DNA of 64,000 nt from Coix lacryma-jobi var. lacryma-jobi (taxonomy: Eukaryota; Streptophyta; Magnoliopsida; Poales; Poaceae), in NCBI GenBank assembly GCA_009763385.1, contig CM019823.1, forward strand, positions 90,903,104 through 90,967,103, in the 5' to 3' direction. Below the pieces are notes generated by a model. That model was given only the letters and a program-made list of their open reading frames with translations, ran no database searches and was not told where the DNA came from. The first letter of the stretch is position 1, and each line of letters begins with the position of its first letter. A program made the position numbers and the translations under genes. Shown here one piece after another: positions 31,117-44,400 of the stretch.

Positions 31117-34100
31117 TGTAACACCTCTGGTGTTTAGCATGTAATTAACTTGACATATCATCATTATCATCATTAAGCATCATGATTTCATGTGAATGCA
31201 TTTTGCTAAGTGTATCATTTTATGTGAATTATCTCTATGCAAAAACCCTATTTAGCCCACTTCTCTCTACTTGGGCAAAATGGTAATTTCACCTCTGTGC
31301 CTAGCTTTGTGTAATTCTTGTTCAGTTGGATGTCTTGTGTGTTGTGTGTGGGCCAAAGTTCAAAAATCAGAATTTGATTTCAAATCTCTTTGCAAAACCC
31401 TGATTTCCAAATCCTGGATTTTATCCCTCTTTTGTAATTCAAAAATTATTCAAAATTTGGGATTGGTCCAAAAAGCAAAGTTGTAGATCTGTCAAAGAGA
31501 AACAACTTTGGTATTTACAAATTTTCAAGTTGCAGTACAAAGTTTTGAGTTATTTCAAATTCAATCAAACTCCAGTTTTTGTCCCCTTTTCAGTTTTCAA
31601 AATGAGTTCAAAAACTAATGAGTTTCTGGAAAAGTGTATAATAGCAAAGTTGTAGGTTTTGGTAAAAGGAACAACTTTCATGTTTACAGATTTTCAAGTT
31701 TCAGTTTGAAATCCAAAGTAAATTTGATTTGAATCAAGTTTGAAAAGTGTCCCCTTTACTGTTTTCAAATGTTTCAAAAACTATTTAGAATTTGAAAATG
31801 TTTATATTGACAAAGTTGTAGATCTCATTTTCTGAACAACTTTGAGTTTTGAGTTTTTGTTGCCCAGTTCAAATTTTGGAAGTAATTTGCAAATTTCTGA
31901 AACTGCTCAAAGGTCAAACCCTAGCCTAGTCTACTGCTCATCTTCTCCGGTAGGGGGGAGGGGCCGGCCATGGCCGCCTCGCCGGCGCCGCGTGCGCCGC
32001 GCGCCTGGCTGCTCCCCACGCGCCTGCCAAACTGTCGCCGATGTTCCTTGTCCCCTCCGCGCCCGCACGCGAGCGCTGACCCGCGCTCACGGCCCCTACA
32101 GAGCTCCCGCGCGCCGCCGCCGCGTGGCCATCACCGGCGAGCGCACGCCCGAGCCCCGGCAGCACGCCATCACCCCCGCCAGAGCGCAATCGAGTGCGCA
32201 CGCGCTCGCCGTGCTCATCCACACCACCCCGAGGCCTCTACCGGCCCCTGGCCGTGCCTATAAGAAGGCCGCCGGTGAGCCCGACTACCTCACTCACCTC
32301 CGCCACCGTCGCCAGCCACTCCAGCGCCTCCCGAGCTCAACCATCTAGCTCAGGAGCTCCGCCGTGTTCTTGTGCTTCATCACCCTCCAATTTCACCTCT
32401 ACCGCTCTCAATCGCCCGGCGTAGCTCGTCGTTGCCGTCTCCGGCGAGAACCCGGTGAGCTCGGGTTCGTGAAATTCGTCGTCTCCGGCCATGATCATCT
32501 CCCTCCGACCACCGCATCACCTCCCTTACTCCCGTGCGACTCTAACCCGGCCATCGCGGCTCCGTTTGTTACACAGAGTCGCCACTGCGTCGATCGCCGC
32601 CGCTCGTCGTCGCCGCCGGTCACCGTCGACCGCCTCCACCGTCCATCCCCGTCCCTCACCGAGCTGCCCTATCAACGCCGGTGAGCCTCCTGTTGCCTCC
32701 CGTGCCCTCAGCGCTGCCGCGGAGTGCCCAGGTTGGCCGGCGTAAGCACGCCGCCGCGCTCGGGTCGCCGCGGCGAGCAGAGCACCGCCGTGCTCCGATT
32801 TCTTTTTATTTTCTACATGTGAATAGTGTTCTGTTTCTTTTTTGTATGATTTTCTGTAGTAGATCCCAAAAATTCTGAAATTTTTGTGGTAGACTCTTTA
32901 TGCTCTGAAGTATTTTATAAAAATATAAAACTTGAGTTTGGTGCAAAAATTGAAAATGAAAAATCCCCTTTTAATTGAAAAATGAAGGCTTTGGTATTTT
33001 AGAGAGTGTTCTGTAGCTCCAAAAATCTTGAGATAAATTTTGCAAGCTAGTTGTGTCATGATGAGTCTCTGGTAAAATTTTGAAGTCTTTTGGAACAAGT
33101 TGATTTTTGAGCTTTATTTTAATTAAGGAATAGTGCCTTTTGTTAATTAAATGTCTGGATTTAATTGAGCACCTTAATGACCTCCAAAAATTATGAAATT
33201 TGTTTTGCCATATACTTGTACCCTAATGAACTTGTGTGATTAATTGGTAATTTTGGAGTACCTTCATAAAATGACCTTTTAAATAATTAAGAAAATAGAA
33301 AAGGTGATTAGGGTTAGCGTTGAATGCCCTGTGATGTGACTTTTGGGATTGCTTGATGTTCATAGACCCCACCCTTTGGTCTATGATGTTTGAGATGCTA
33401 CGTTGGTTGATGCTTAGGATAGTTATGTTAAAGTCTAGTTAATCAATTTTGCTTAAGGAAGAAATGGTTAACTTTTATGCTCAACCTAGATTCGTTTATG
33501 CCTTGCCTAAAAGTAATCTTGAATCTGTGGTATTGTCTTGCACCTAAGTCCATGTCATCATTCTCATGAGCATTCATCATTGCATCCGTATAGTTGACGA
33601 AGAAGGACCTGAAGTCGAGGTAGCCGTCGAAGGATCTGTCCCCGAGGCAACCCGAGCTCCGACGCTTATACCTACCCCGACTCTGCTCTTTTTGCCATCC
33701 AAGGCAAGCCCCGGTGCATTTAACCCTACCTTGCTTTTATAAATGTTTCTTTAAATGTTTTGAATTAAATTATTGCATTAGGTTGATAGGAGTTGAGTGG
33801 AATCCTATCTGATGCATTATCTACCTTGACCAATGATACACCCGATACCGCTTTCAAAAACTATTTGCAAATGCTTAGCAATGCTATATGATAGATTTGC
33901 AATAAAAATGCCAATTTCAAAGTGTGATCACTTTAAGAATATTTATGGGAATTTCTGGTTTACTCCCACTATTGGCTAAGTATCTGATCCGTACTTAGTT
34001 AATGGGAAGGAGAGGTTGTCCTTGCGTACGGTGCCGTCATGTTGTAGTCCGGGACTCAACAGTTGACACCGACCGGGACAGGGTTGAAAAAACTGACAGG

Positions 34101-35177
34101 ACCTGTACTCTCGGGTTAGAGTCCCGAGGCTTGTCGTCGCTGGCTGGAAAATTTAGGGACCACCTGTATGGGGGCCTGATTGACTAAGACTTGCAACTAT
34201 TCACATACTACGGAAAGCTTCGGCTCCGAGGAATCCTTGATTGGACCGACAACCGCGCACTGGGAGTGGAGAGATGGCGGAAGTAGCATGTACCCACGTG
34301 GGTTAGAGTCCCGGATTGGAGTGGTGTACTGTACTTCCGGGTGGCGTAGGACCGGGCCCAATCTTGGAGGAATCGTGGTAGACGAGTTGGCATATGCAAG
34401 CTTGGGTGCTACATATGCAGTGTGGATAGGGACCCTCAGCTGAGTATTATTTATCCGGATTAACGCTGCTCCTCGGTTATGGAGACTTAGTCACTGACTG
34501 TCAACAGGGAGTGGTTCTCAACTAGGTCTGTTTTGGAAAGTAAAATGAATCAAGGATTATGATGGAACAAGGTATACCGAATCTTTCAAAAATAAAATAA
34601 GGTTTACCAAAAATGCTTTTCTGCAAAATACTTGAACTTGCTTAAGCCTTACCTTGACTACCCTAAGCCTGCATTCCTGAGTCTTCTCCCTTTTCTTTAG
34701 TCGGTAAGTCTTGTTGAGTACTTTTGTACTCAGGGTTCTATTACCCATGTTGCAGGTATGGCAGATCCCTCAGTATGCCTTGGACCCTGCTGTGTGACTG
34801 TGGTTCAGGAAGAGGCCGATGAGGCCGATGAGTGATTATTCACCCTCGGGCTGGGTGATGTATCTTTATCTTTAGTTGTTGTCATATGCTACCCTGCCAA
34901 CTCTATCTATTTGAACTATGGTCTGTAATAACTTCACTTAAGTTTATGTGGAACACTGGTTTGTAAAACTATTGTTATTTAAGTCTTCCGCTATTTACTC
35001 CGATGTTATTTGTCAAAATGTTCAAGAGATTGTAACCGAATTGTGAGATGATCCTGCGGACATCGGGCACTGATGTAGCCCAGTGGCGAACCCGGTCTTA
35101 ATCTCTTGGCTGTACGGATCGACTGTCAGTGGTTGATAGTGATCGGTGGGCCATGGGATTAGGGCTGTTACGTCACA
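31117..35177 (+). mobile_element. 3' LTR of Tekay A
   Basis: It starts TGTAACACCTCTGG, ends GTTACGTCACA and is followed by the CAAGG duplication. It matches 21400-25442 closely, except for a block at about 33325-33480 that does not align well with 23590-23745. It carries the TATA box at 32259-32268 and the TGAGTAC...GTACTCA stem at 34715-34732. Confidence 0.92.
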
Positions 35178-36480
35178 CAAGGCTTAGTTCACTTGGCTTA
35201 ATCCAAGGATTGCCTAAGTTACACATGGAGAAGGATCTTGTTTACCATTCTTGTAGACATGGGAAAATGGTTGCCGCTCCCCACCATCCAGTGAATCAAG
35301 TTATGACCAGCGCCACAGAGAGCTTTTGCATATGGATCTTGTAGGTTCGGCTCGGTTGAGCTCGGTTGGTGGGAAATGGTATGTGCTTGTTGTTTTTGAC
35401 GACTTCTCGAGATATTCATGGGTTTTCTTTTTAGCTGGGAAAACTCAGACTTTCTCTTTTACTCGCAATTTAATTTTGCGTCTTCAGAACGAGATCCCTA
35501 AGAACACGATGAGAGCTATTCGTAGTGATAATGGTACAGAGTTTAAGAACTCGGACTTTTAAAAGTTTTGTAACTCTTTAGGTTTGGAACATCAGTTCTT
35601 CCCCCTACACACCGCCACAAAATGGTGTCATAGAGAGGAAAAATTGGACCCTTGTTGAGATGGCTAGAACGATGTTCGATGAGCATAGGACTCCTAGGCG
35701 GTATTGGGCTGAGGCTATAAACACTGCATGCTATATTTCCAATCGCATTTTTTCTCGTGATTTCTTGAAGAAGACCTCTTATGAGTTGCATTTGGGAGGC
35801 AGCCCAAAGTGAGTTATTTTAGAGTGTTTGGTTGCCATTGTTTTATACTTAAGAAAGGCAATTTGGACAAGTTTGAGTCTCGTTCTTCTGACGGTGTCTT
35901 TTTGTGTTATGGTAGATATACTCGTGCATATCGTGTACTTAACCTTGACACTAACCAAGTCATGGAGACATCCGATGTCACCTTCGACGAGAACATGCAT
36001 TGTCTTTGTTCTAGATTTGAGCGTGGAGGTGATCACGAGGTTAGAGAACCTCTTTTTGATGATGAGGAAGATGGAGCAGAACAGATAGATGATCCAGATC
36101 TTCCTCCACCTGTTGTTCCTCTAGGATCGACTTCGACCATGACTACTCAAGGCCCGGACCCATCTTCTTCCACTACAAGGGGGCTGGTCGATCCACTACC
36201 TCAGGGTTTGCCAGTGATACCTGAGGAGGCACCAGCTACTGTTGAGGGGGAGGTCACATCAGCTAGAGAGGCGCCACGATACATTCAGCGCCAACACCCT
36301 CCTCAACAGATGATCGACAACATCAACGAACGCATCACTCGGTCAAGGTCACAACAAATCTCTAACCTTGCTCATTCTGCATTTGTTGCTGATTTTGAAA
36401 CCCGAGATGTTGAACATGCTTTATCTGATCCAGATTGGGTTAATGCCATGCATGAGGAATTAGAAAATTGTCAGTGAAAT
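35178..36480 (+). pseudogene. SIRE/Maximus-like integrase and linker, 3' continuation
   Basis: It resumes the copia gene cut at 21394. Landmarks: LIQGLPKLHMEKDLVYHSCRHGKMV (read across 35183-35290), MHMDLVGSARL, FDDFSRYSWVFFL, MRAIRSDNGTEFKNSDF, then in shifted frames the ERKNWTLVEMARTMFDEHRTP and YWAEAINTACYISNRIF blocks. An open frame of 222 codons (35809-36477) has SYFRVFGCHCFILKKGNLDKFESRSSDGVFLCY, then a proline/acidic linker to RT ending HALSDPDWVNAMHEELENCQ. Integrase would insert the cDNA. Frames break near 35320, 35560, 35610 and 35805, and a TGA occurs at 36474. Confidence 0.87.
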
Positions 36481-37920
36481 CGGGTTTGGGTTCTAGTTCC
36501 ACCTCCTCCTGAGTGTCACCCTATTGGGACAAAATGGGTTTTTAAAAACAAACAAGGAGAGGATGGCCACATTGTGAGAAACAACGCCAGACTTGTAGCC
36601 GAGGGTATAGTTAGAAGGAGGGGATAGACTATGAGGAGACTTTTGCTCCCGTAGCCCGTTTGGAGGCAATTAGGATCCTCTTGGCTTTTCCTGCATCCAA
36701 AGCGTTTAAACTTTTTCAAATGGATGTCAAGAGTGCCTTCCTGAACGGCTACATAAAACAAGAGGTGTATGTGAAAGAAACCCCCAGTTTTGAAAATCCC
36801 AAGTTTCCAAACCATGTTTTCAAACTCCACAAAGCTTTGTATGGTTTGAAACAAGCCCCTAGAGCCTGGTATGATAGGTTGAAAACCTTTTTGCTTGCTA
36901 AGGGTTTAAAAGTGGGATGTGTTGATAAAACTCTTTTTCTCCTCAAGCAAGGCAATGACACTCTCTTGGTTCAGATTTACGTGGATGATATCATCTTTGG
37001 TGGTTCATCTCATGCTTTGGTTGCCAAGTTTGCAGATACTATGAGCAGGGAATTTGGGATGAGCATGATGGGTGAGTTTACTTTCTTTCTTGGGTTGCAA
37101 ATCAAGCAATCCCGAGAAGGGACGTTCGTGCACCAGGGCAAGTATACAAAGGACATAGTGAAGAAGTTTGATATGGGTGAGGCCAAGCCTCTTACAACAC
37201 CCATGTCGACCACGACGGCCCTGGATGCAGATGAGGATGGAGAAGCCGTGGATCAGAAGGAGTACCGGAGTATGATCGGATCGTTGTTGCACCTGATGGC
37301 GACACGCCCGGACATTCAGTTCACGGGTGTGTCTTTGTGCACGCTTTCAGGCGTCGCCACACACTTCTCACCGTCAAGCAGTCCAGCGCATTATGAGGTA
37401 CCTTCGTTTCACACCTGAGTTTGGGCTTTGGTATTATGCTTCTTCCATCCTCTCTCTTTGCGGTTACTCGGATGCTGATTTTGCTGGTTGCCGACTTGAT
37501 CGCAAGTCCAGTTCTGGGACTTGTCAGTTTTTGGGCTCTTCTCTTATTTCTTGGTCTTCTCGCAAGTAGTCTAGTATCGCCCAGTCTACCACAGAGGCTG
37601 AGTATGTTGCTGCGGCTAGCTATTGTTCCCAGTTGTTGTGGATGACGGCCACCTTGCGTGATTTTGGTCTGAGCTTTCTTGAGTACCTTTACTCTGTGAT
37701 AGTACGAGTGTGATTAGCGTTGCTAAGAACCCCGCACTTCATTCTAAGACCAAACACTCAGATGTGAGCTTTCATTTTCTGCGAGATCATTAACAGAAGG
37801 GTGATATCGACCTTAGGCATGTTGACACTCATAATTAGTTGGCCGATATCTTTACCAAGCCTTTGGACCAATCAACCTTTGCTATGTTGAGAGGTGATCT
37901 TGGTGTGTGTTTACCATTTT
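36481..37920 (+). pseudogene. SIRE/Maximus-like reverse transcriptase and RNase H
   Basis: RT entry blocks (GTKWVFKNKQGEDGHIVRN, ARLVAEG) lead into an open frame 36660-37418 with FQMDVKSAFLNGYI, YGLKQAPRAWYDRL, the catalytic YVDD in QIYVDDIIFGG, FGMSMMGEFTFFLGLQIKQ, KYTKDIVKKF and MSTTTALDADEDGEAV. RNase H follows in another frame: FTPEFGLWYYASS, SDADFAGCRLDRKSSSGTCQFLGSSLISWSSRK. A TAG (37567-37569) then stands where the family has glutamine. The last recognisable blocks are TTEAEYVAAA, the GDIDLRHVDTH-like motif and the LADIFTKPLDQSTFAMLRGDLGVC-like end near 37915. Confidence 0.88.
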
Positions 37921-38114
37921 AGATGTGGGATCACTTTGGTGTGTCATATGATGTACAGTCTAGGTTCTTTCATAGTTTTTCTACATTTCCATATGTATCA
38001 TACCTGCATTTTGAGCTTCAATTATATTTTGTCTAGACTGATACTATGCTCTGTTTTCACATGCTTGTAAGTTTCAGCTCTTTATGATCATGTAGCTTAA
38101 CTTGATGAGCACAG
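37921..38114 (+). mobile_element. SIRE-like 3' non-coding region, truncated
   Basis: About 190 bp of AT-rich sequence follows RNase H. No polypurine tract or 3' LTR is reached before the next LTR starts at 38115. The flanking CACAG (38110-38114) is a candidate target duplication whose partner is not in the window. Confidence 0.5.
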
Positions 38115-38822
38115 TGAAAGGATCAAGATGCCAAGAGGGGGGGTGAATTGGGTTTTTCTAAAACTTTAGCAAAAATAAACCTGTTAAGCCCAATTAACCC
38201 CCTTGTGCCTAGAAGTGTGTTTCTTTCTATTCTACCACAAAAAAGACAATGTCTATGCCACTCCTACTCTAGCAAAACAATTCAATAGAGAATGAACAAC
38301 AAATATATTGCAGAATTGAATTGCTCAAAGGTAAATGCATAAGTAAAGGAGTAGAGATGATGAAGACGATCTTTTTGCCGAGGTATTGAGGTGTGGGCAC
38401 ACCCATAGTCCTTGTTGGAGCACCCGCGCAAGGGTATCGCTCCCCTTGATCCGCGCAAGGATCAAGTGCTCACTATGAGCCGATTCTTCACCGCTTCGCC
38501 CGGTGAATCGCTCACTACCGATCACAAGCTTGCTTGGGTCAACCACAATGCCACCGGATGCTCTCCAAGCTTCACGATCACCACCAAGCCGTCTAGGTGA
38601 TGCCGATCACCAAGAGTAACAAGCTAGAACTCTCACTTGACCAAGACAAGTCCAAAGAGATGGATGGATGCACACTTGCTACTCAATTCTTACTAGGAGG
38701 TCACTAATTCTCTCAATTAGCTATTCTCTCAACCTCACTAGGGCTCTTGCACTTTCTCACACTCACAATGTCTCTCTCAGTAGATGGAAGTGGCAAGAAC
38801 ACTCTAATGGAAGTGGGGGAGG

Positions 38823-38834
38823 AGTATAAATACT
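38823..38834 (-). promoter_or_regulatory. Palindromic TATA region of LTR4
   Basis: AGTATAAATACT reads almost the same on both strands. On the minus strand it gives TATTTATACT, suitable as core promoter. Confidence 0.4.
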
Positions 38835-38869
38835 CCCCCCAACCGGCCATGCAAAAGAGCATTGAACAG

Positions 38870-39245
38870 GTGCTTCTGCGGGGGCATCGGATGCTCCGAT
38901 GCCTAGCATCGGACGCTCCGATGACCTTGACCAACGGTCGACTGTACAACCTGTCAGACAACTTAAAGGAGCATCGGACGCTGGGCAGCGTCTGATGCCA
39001 CCACAACAGACGCGTCCGATGTGGTTTTACCCTTTCTGGAACCTCTCTGCATGGACATCGGACGTTGGCCCTCAGCGTCCGATGCCAGCGTCCGGTGCAG
39101 CCCACAATTCAGTTGCAAGTGAAACAGTGGCACGGGCGTGTCCGATGTGGCAACACTGGAGCGTCCGATGCCATGCACCAGACTAAAACCTAGTCTGAGC
39201 AAGCATCGGACGCGTCCGATGCCCACTAGGCCAGCGTCTGATGCC
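38870..39245. repeat. ATCGGACGCGTCCGAT-type palindrome array (LTR4)
   Basis: About ten half or full sites of GCATCGGAC / GTCCGATGC occur, one a complete GCATCGGACGCGTCCGATGC. They occupy the same relative place as the arrays in LTR1 and LTR3, with different flanking bases. Confidence 0.85.
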
Positions 39246-39683
39246 CTTTTCAAGGGCAAAACCAACTCGGATCGCGACGCGGCCTTAACGACTTTTCATC
39301 CTCACGACATAAGGCATCTCTCTGAGCCACCTAGGGCTATGAAATAACAAGTGTGCACCACACCTACCTCAATAGACTCATCTAGGTCAAGCTACTGATT
39401 CACGCTCCCCATTATAGTACGGCCAAAGGAAAAACAAAGACCTAAGACTACCAAAGTATCCTCCAACACCATATGACACTTAACCTAGTCTACCACCGTC
39501 TTCGTCGTCCATCCTTTGAAAACCAAAATGATTTCCATCGCCAGGGGACATGAACTCCATATGCCTGTATCGTCGCCATTACCGTGACCTAACTCATCCC
39601 TGTTTCTGCAGAACACATGTTAGTCATAGTAATCTTGTGTTTCATCCAATCACCGAAACCCACTAGGGGCCAAGATGCGTTCA

Positions 39684-39701
39684 ATCTCCCCCTTTTTGGT
39701 G
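39684..39701 (-). promoter_or_regulatory. Polypurine tract of the LTR4 element
   Basis: The minus strand reads ACCAAAAAGGGGGAGAT immediately before the LTR start TGAACGCATC, the usual SIRE-type polypurine tract. Confidence 0.8.
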
Positions 39702-40180
39702 ATTGATGACAAAACGACCTCGAGTATAGAGAGATGAGGTTTTCAAAACTTGACATGTATGAACTTGCGATGAATAAGAGAAAATGATTAGAGGCAAGCT
39801 CATACATATCAAGCCAACATCCTGCACTCAACAAGTTAGAGTGAATAGCAAGTGCAAGAGTAAAGAGCTCGAATACATAACAAGTGAGAATTAATTGCAA
39901 GTAATCGAGTGAAACGAAATGACATGTCATATAATATATCATAGTGAGCACATACATGTCATAAGGTCCATAGCACACATATATAACATAATAACGTGCA
40001 AAAGATGCGATATGTAAAGAGCGTATGTGAACATAACATAACAAAAGATGCAAATCCCTCTCACATCGCTCCCCCATACTCGACCACTCTGCCCCTTTGG
40101 CATCAAGCGCCAAACTAAGCGTCGGAGGGCGAAGGTGGCGCAGACGAGTCAGGAGCAGACTCTGGAGAGCGCTGTGTGAA
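39702..40180 (-). mobile_element. 3' non-coding interior of the LTR4 element
   Basis: AT-rich sequence lies between the end of the transposon-protein gene and the polypurine tract. The minus ORF 39589-40185 runs from the gene end into the LTR and has no recognisable domain. I regard it as chance. Confidence 0.5.
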
Positions 40181-41454
40181 CTCAAACTTCTGTAAGATGG
40201 CCTCGGAGTCTGAAGAAGAGTCGCCAGTAGCCTGCTGACCCTATAGAGCTGGAAGCTGCGGTGAAGCGGTCCGGGTCAGCTCTGGCACTGACTGCTCTGC
40301 CTGCTCTGTCTGCTCTGGCTCTATCACAGGCTCTGTAGCTGTGTGAACCTGAGTGTCGGAGTGCGGAAGCTCGTGTATCGTAGATAACTCAGGGTGAACA
40401 GTCGTGGTCGTCTCTGACTGTACAAGCTCTGTCTGCTCGGACGACGCGACTGAACTCGGAAGAGTCTTAGTAGTGGAGGTCACTGGAGCTGTCGACGTCG
40501 GAACTGGACCCTGAAGATCTGGAGTGGGAAGTCTGGTGAGCTCGCTAAAAGTGGCAGACAGATCCCGCGTCACTGTAGTGGTCGTTGCAAATAGGTAGTC
40601 TGTCGGACATGGCATGAACCCAGTGCGAAGCGGACTGAACAGCCGAGCGCCTCCAGGTGGTGTAGTAAAACTGGTGAACTGGGAGGAGCTTGGGCCAAAG
40701 GATGACTGTGGCGGCTGAACTGCTGAGGTGGCGGTGGGACTTGATGCTGTCACTGAAGCTGCTACTGCTGCGTGGGAGGCTGCTGCCACTGCCACTGTAG
40801 AGGTCCGCTCATGAGCTCCATGAAAGATAGAGTCTGTTGCTGTAGCTGGAGCATCTGCTGATGAAGTGCATCGGACCTCTCCTGAGCTTGCTGCTGAGCT
40901 AAGGCCTGAGCCTGGGCTAGCCTCTTCTGCTCCTGTGCAAGCCTCTGAACATCCTGAGTCACCGTCCGCTGCTGCTCCTCCATCCGAGATAGAATCACAA
41001 GAAGTGCGGGGTCAGAGGAAGCTGTACCAGATGTCCCGGCCTCTGAGTCGTGAGCACTAGGCTGGAAGTGAGGCGGGAGCTGGTAGCCTCGTTAGAGCTG
41101 TCGGTGGGGTCGTCGGCCACGTAGGTGTCCTCTCCTCTAGGTCTGCAAGCTCCTGCTCTGCGAGGGCCGGACAGTCTCATCCTACTCCTGAGCTGACTCT
41201 GGCACCTCGGCCGGTCTCGAGCTGGATTGTCCCTTGCTGCTGTTGCCTGTGGTCCCGACCGTGTCCCTAAAGCCGACTCATGTTATAGGTGGGGAACACG
41301 GTCGTAGAGCCAGTGAGGATGGTCTCGATGGCTCCCTGTGCTGGCAGCTACTTTCCAAAGAATGTAGGAGATCCAGTGAGGTACGGTAGTGCCGACGAGC
41401 CTTGATGCCCTCTGCCACTGTACCCTCATCTCAAAGATGATCAAATCAAAGATA
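40181..41454 (-). pseudogene. Putative plant transposon protein, C-terminal half (split gene)
   Basis: The minus strand begins at the TCAAA duplication with FDIFDLIIFEMRVQW, the continuation of the gene cut at 57015. A Gln-rich coiled coil follows (SRMEEQQRTVTQDVQRLAQEQKRLAQAQA, 40762-40998, in overlapping blocks) and then a Pro/Ser/Thr-rich tail with acidic repeats (40241-40795). The family, which I know only as a 'putative plant transposon protein' (PF20167-like), occupies the coding space of non-autonomous SIRE-type elements. Its biochemical role is unknown to me. Stops TAG at 41348-41350 and 40762-40764 and TGA at 40750-40752, plus shifts, break it. Confidence 0.7.
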
Positions 41455-41459
41455 TCAAA

Positions 41460-44400
41460 TGTAACAGAACCGACCAATTTGCACCAGATTAAGCACTGAA
41501 AACCTCCGCTCTCGCAGAAATCATCGAGTACTTAAGCTCGTACAAACCCGGTAGTCCGGAAATCTCGAAGGATTTCAAATCATTCAACGACATCCAGCCA
41601 AGATCGTACTTGTTCCACGAACATGCTCACGGGTTACATCATAGTTGCATAAAGTTCAAATTACATCGGAGTACGAAATAATATTACAAACAATAGTTTT
41701 GATAGTAGTAGCGGAAGCAACATAGTCTTTAAAACATAAGTTTGGATAGATCAGAAATACGGTGCCATCAGTTGACCGGGTCCACAAAAGCAATGGACGA
41801 GATAAGTGTTGACCATGCCCTTGGTCTAGTCATCACCCGTTACCGGGTACAAGCAGTTCTCGCAGTAACCATAAAAGCACTGGCCATCTGCAACAACAAG
41901 GGAAATAAACCCTGAGTACGAGAAGGTACTCAGCTAGACTTACCCGACAAAATCAGAAATAATGAGACACCAAGGATCATGTAGGCTATATAAGTGGGGT
42001 TGGCTGTACATACTCCTTTGCATGAAAGCTTTAGTACTAAAACTCAGTTTCAGAGGTTGGCAATTGCTTTTAGTCATTAACTCTACCTTACTAGATTTGC
42101 ACCTGTACTAAACAAGCACTTGCTAATTAATCAATCAAGAGTGACTATTTCATCAATAGCCTTTCAGATTCCATAACCATTTTAGTTCCATAAGTTCTAC
42201 GGGAGATGATCTAAAGTCAACTGCTCACTGTCCAGGAGCGATGGCGATTATAATCGATTCCTACCCAGCTGGGGATAAAATGTCTCACACTCGCCCGGCA
42301 CATTCCGGCTACGGCAGTCGTAAGCTACCAGTCAGGGGATTCGAGAACACAATGCGCGGGACGGCCATGGGCCCTTCTACACCGGGGGTTATCTCAGTGC
42401 CAGGTCGCTCAATCTATACTGCCCACGGTCATGCCAGGTCGATCAGGCCCTGCCTGCCCTCGGACCATGCCAGGTTGATCAGAATAGTTGCCCACGGTAC
42501 AGCTGAGGCCCTGGGTGTTAGGCGTCAACATCTCCATCACCAGCTCGAATAACCTTACTCGGCTTCGCGGGAGGTACTCAGACCTACTCCGTTAAGTGAT
42601 CGACGTGTTCAATTTGACTGAAGTTACATTCCCGAACGGGTCCTAGGCGACACAGACGGGAGACTACTAGCACACAAAACCATGTCCTGCTGCTCTTACA
42701 TCCCACCTCGGTCTCAGATTAATTATCACATGGTTATCTCATGATAGCACAGGCTAAACATGATCAGTATCCACCTATTGCGGGAGACAGGAAATCACCC
42801 GACTTTTACCGGTCTAAGCAGGGCTAAGCAAATAACGAGCCTAGACCTAAACAGGGATATCAAGATATATTGCAGGTGGACAAGGATAAGTAATAATGCA
42901 TCAACGGTAGCAATCAATTCCTATAACCTAATGCAACATCCATCATCAGGTTAATTGAAAGCATTTGCAAACCGTAGGAGTTAGAATGCTCCGGGGCTTG
43001 CCTTGCTCAAAGTCCGAAGGGCGGTGGTCGCGGCACTCGGGTAGCTCGTCGGCGTCTGTCCCTCTGGCTTCCTCTGTCCGGTTCTCCTCCGGACTGGGTT
43101 CTTCCGATGTCGATGGGTCTGGATCTCCTCCGCTGACCTGTATGATGCATAATGTGCATGAATAGGATGAATGCACATAGAATGCATATGCTTAACAGCA
43201 ATCAGTAGATAAGCACATGTTATCTACTGCATTCTCTTCAACAAGGTAGTCAACATTATCCCGACTATTTAACCTATCATAATCAACTCATTAAGCTATG
43301 TTGTCACCGCATCAAAGTTTACTTAATGAGTTTATTACCCTCTAATACTTACTGAAATAAATCTATTTAAACATGCTTAAAACAGAAACCCATTCTAGAC
43401 GGCTTCAGAAAAATCTACAAAAATTACTGGAAGTTAACAACACTCAAACTAGTTCTCTGTCAAATTTCAACCCATTTGAACTTAAACTCTATCCCCTATA
43501 AAAAAGACAAATTCTACCATATAAAGGTGCTTTGAACTACACACCCTAGCCAAAGTGTCAAACAACAGATTTCTCATTTTCTACTGAACTTCCTAGCACA
43601 AGAGCAGTCAGCAAAATTTTCCAAGTCCATACTCTTCATATTTTAATTACTACAAAATAAACAAGAAAGCAGCATTTAACCATTTTAATTACTACTGCTA
43701 AAATAATTCACAGAACAACCATATTATATTTTCCCTGAAACTATTATATCCATACAAACCTAACAAACCTAGAATCACATTTTTCTGACTTATACATAAT
43801 TAGTTATGCATTTTCCAAGTTAACAGCAACTTCCCAATTTAAATTAATCTACACATACAAATATCACCAAAAATGCATTTAACATTTTTCACAGTTAGAT
43901 CTAATCATGTGAACACAACAAAATTTGTTTCACAGGATTTGGACTTAAAATGAGCCTTGTAGGAATTTTTGAAGCCTTTACATAAATTCTGCAAAATTTA
44001 TTTAAAAGAAAACTTGACCTACAACGCTACGGACACCCAACATGACTCAGCCGAGGCCTAGCAAAACTGCTATGCACACCCGGCTATCCCGAGCCCTACT
44101 GCACCCAAACTTCCCTTTCTCTCTTTCTTACTGCCAGGCGGGGCCCGCTGGTCAGGGCGACCAAGCTAACGAGGCCAGGCTCGGCAGTCAACGACGGACT
44201 TTGGCACCGTCGCTGTTGACCGGCCCTAGCTCACCGGCGGTGAGGCTTGGCGACGTCGAGGCTACCACTGGACGCGGGTTTGCGAGACGAACACGACTGA
44301 CTGACTTGCCGAGCCAGAGGGATACCGGAGCAAGCTCGACGGCAGCCATGGCGGAGTGGCGGCTCTGCGGCTCGGCGGCGAAGCTCTTCCCGGCGAGCTT

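Larger units (their letters stand above)
21400..35177 (+). mobile_element. Full-length Tekay/Del chromovirus, 'Tekay A'
   Basis: Direct LTRs (21400-25442 and 31117-35177) flank a gypsy interior: PBS, an H3-tail-like extra ORF, gag, PR, RT, RNase H, integrase and chromodomain. The target duplication CAAGG is perfect (21395-21399 and 35178-35182) and splits a copia integrase. Length is 13.8 kb. Outside one divergent block the LTRs differ mainly by 1-nt indels, so the insertion is fairly recent. Confidence 0.95.
38115..39683 (-). mobile_element. 3' LTR of a SIRE-type non-autonomous copia (LTR4)
   Basis: The plus strand starts TGAAAGGATCAAGATGCC and ends GATGCGTTCA. On the coding strand it ends ...TTGATCCTTTCA, the hallmark of grass SIRE/Opie/Maximus LTRs. 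The polypurine tract on its right (39684-39701) fixes it as the 3' LTR of a minus-strand element. It carries the palindromic array TCGGACGCGTCCGA (38870-39245) and a palindromic TATA region, AGTATAAATACT, at 38823-38834. It inserted after the RNase H of the host SIRE-like copia. Confidence 0.85.

Noticed and set aside
35809..36477. An envelope-like or independent gene (222 codons, acidic and proline-rich)
   Set aside because: Its N-terminus is the copia integrase C-terminal region and its C-terminus leads into RT, so it is the integrase-RT linker of the polyprotein.
39589..40185. A 198-codon minus ORF with hydrophobic stretches, possibly env-like
   Set aside because: It runs from the end of the transposon-protein gene through the polypurine tract into the LTR; no conserved motif, likely chance in AT-rich DNA.
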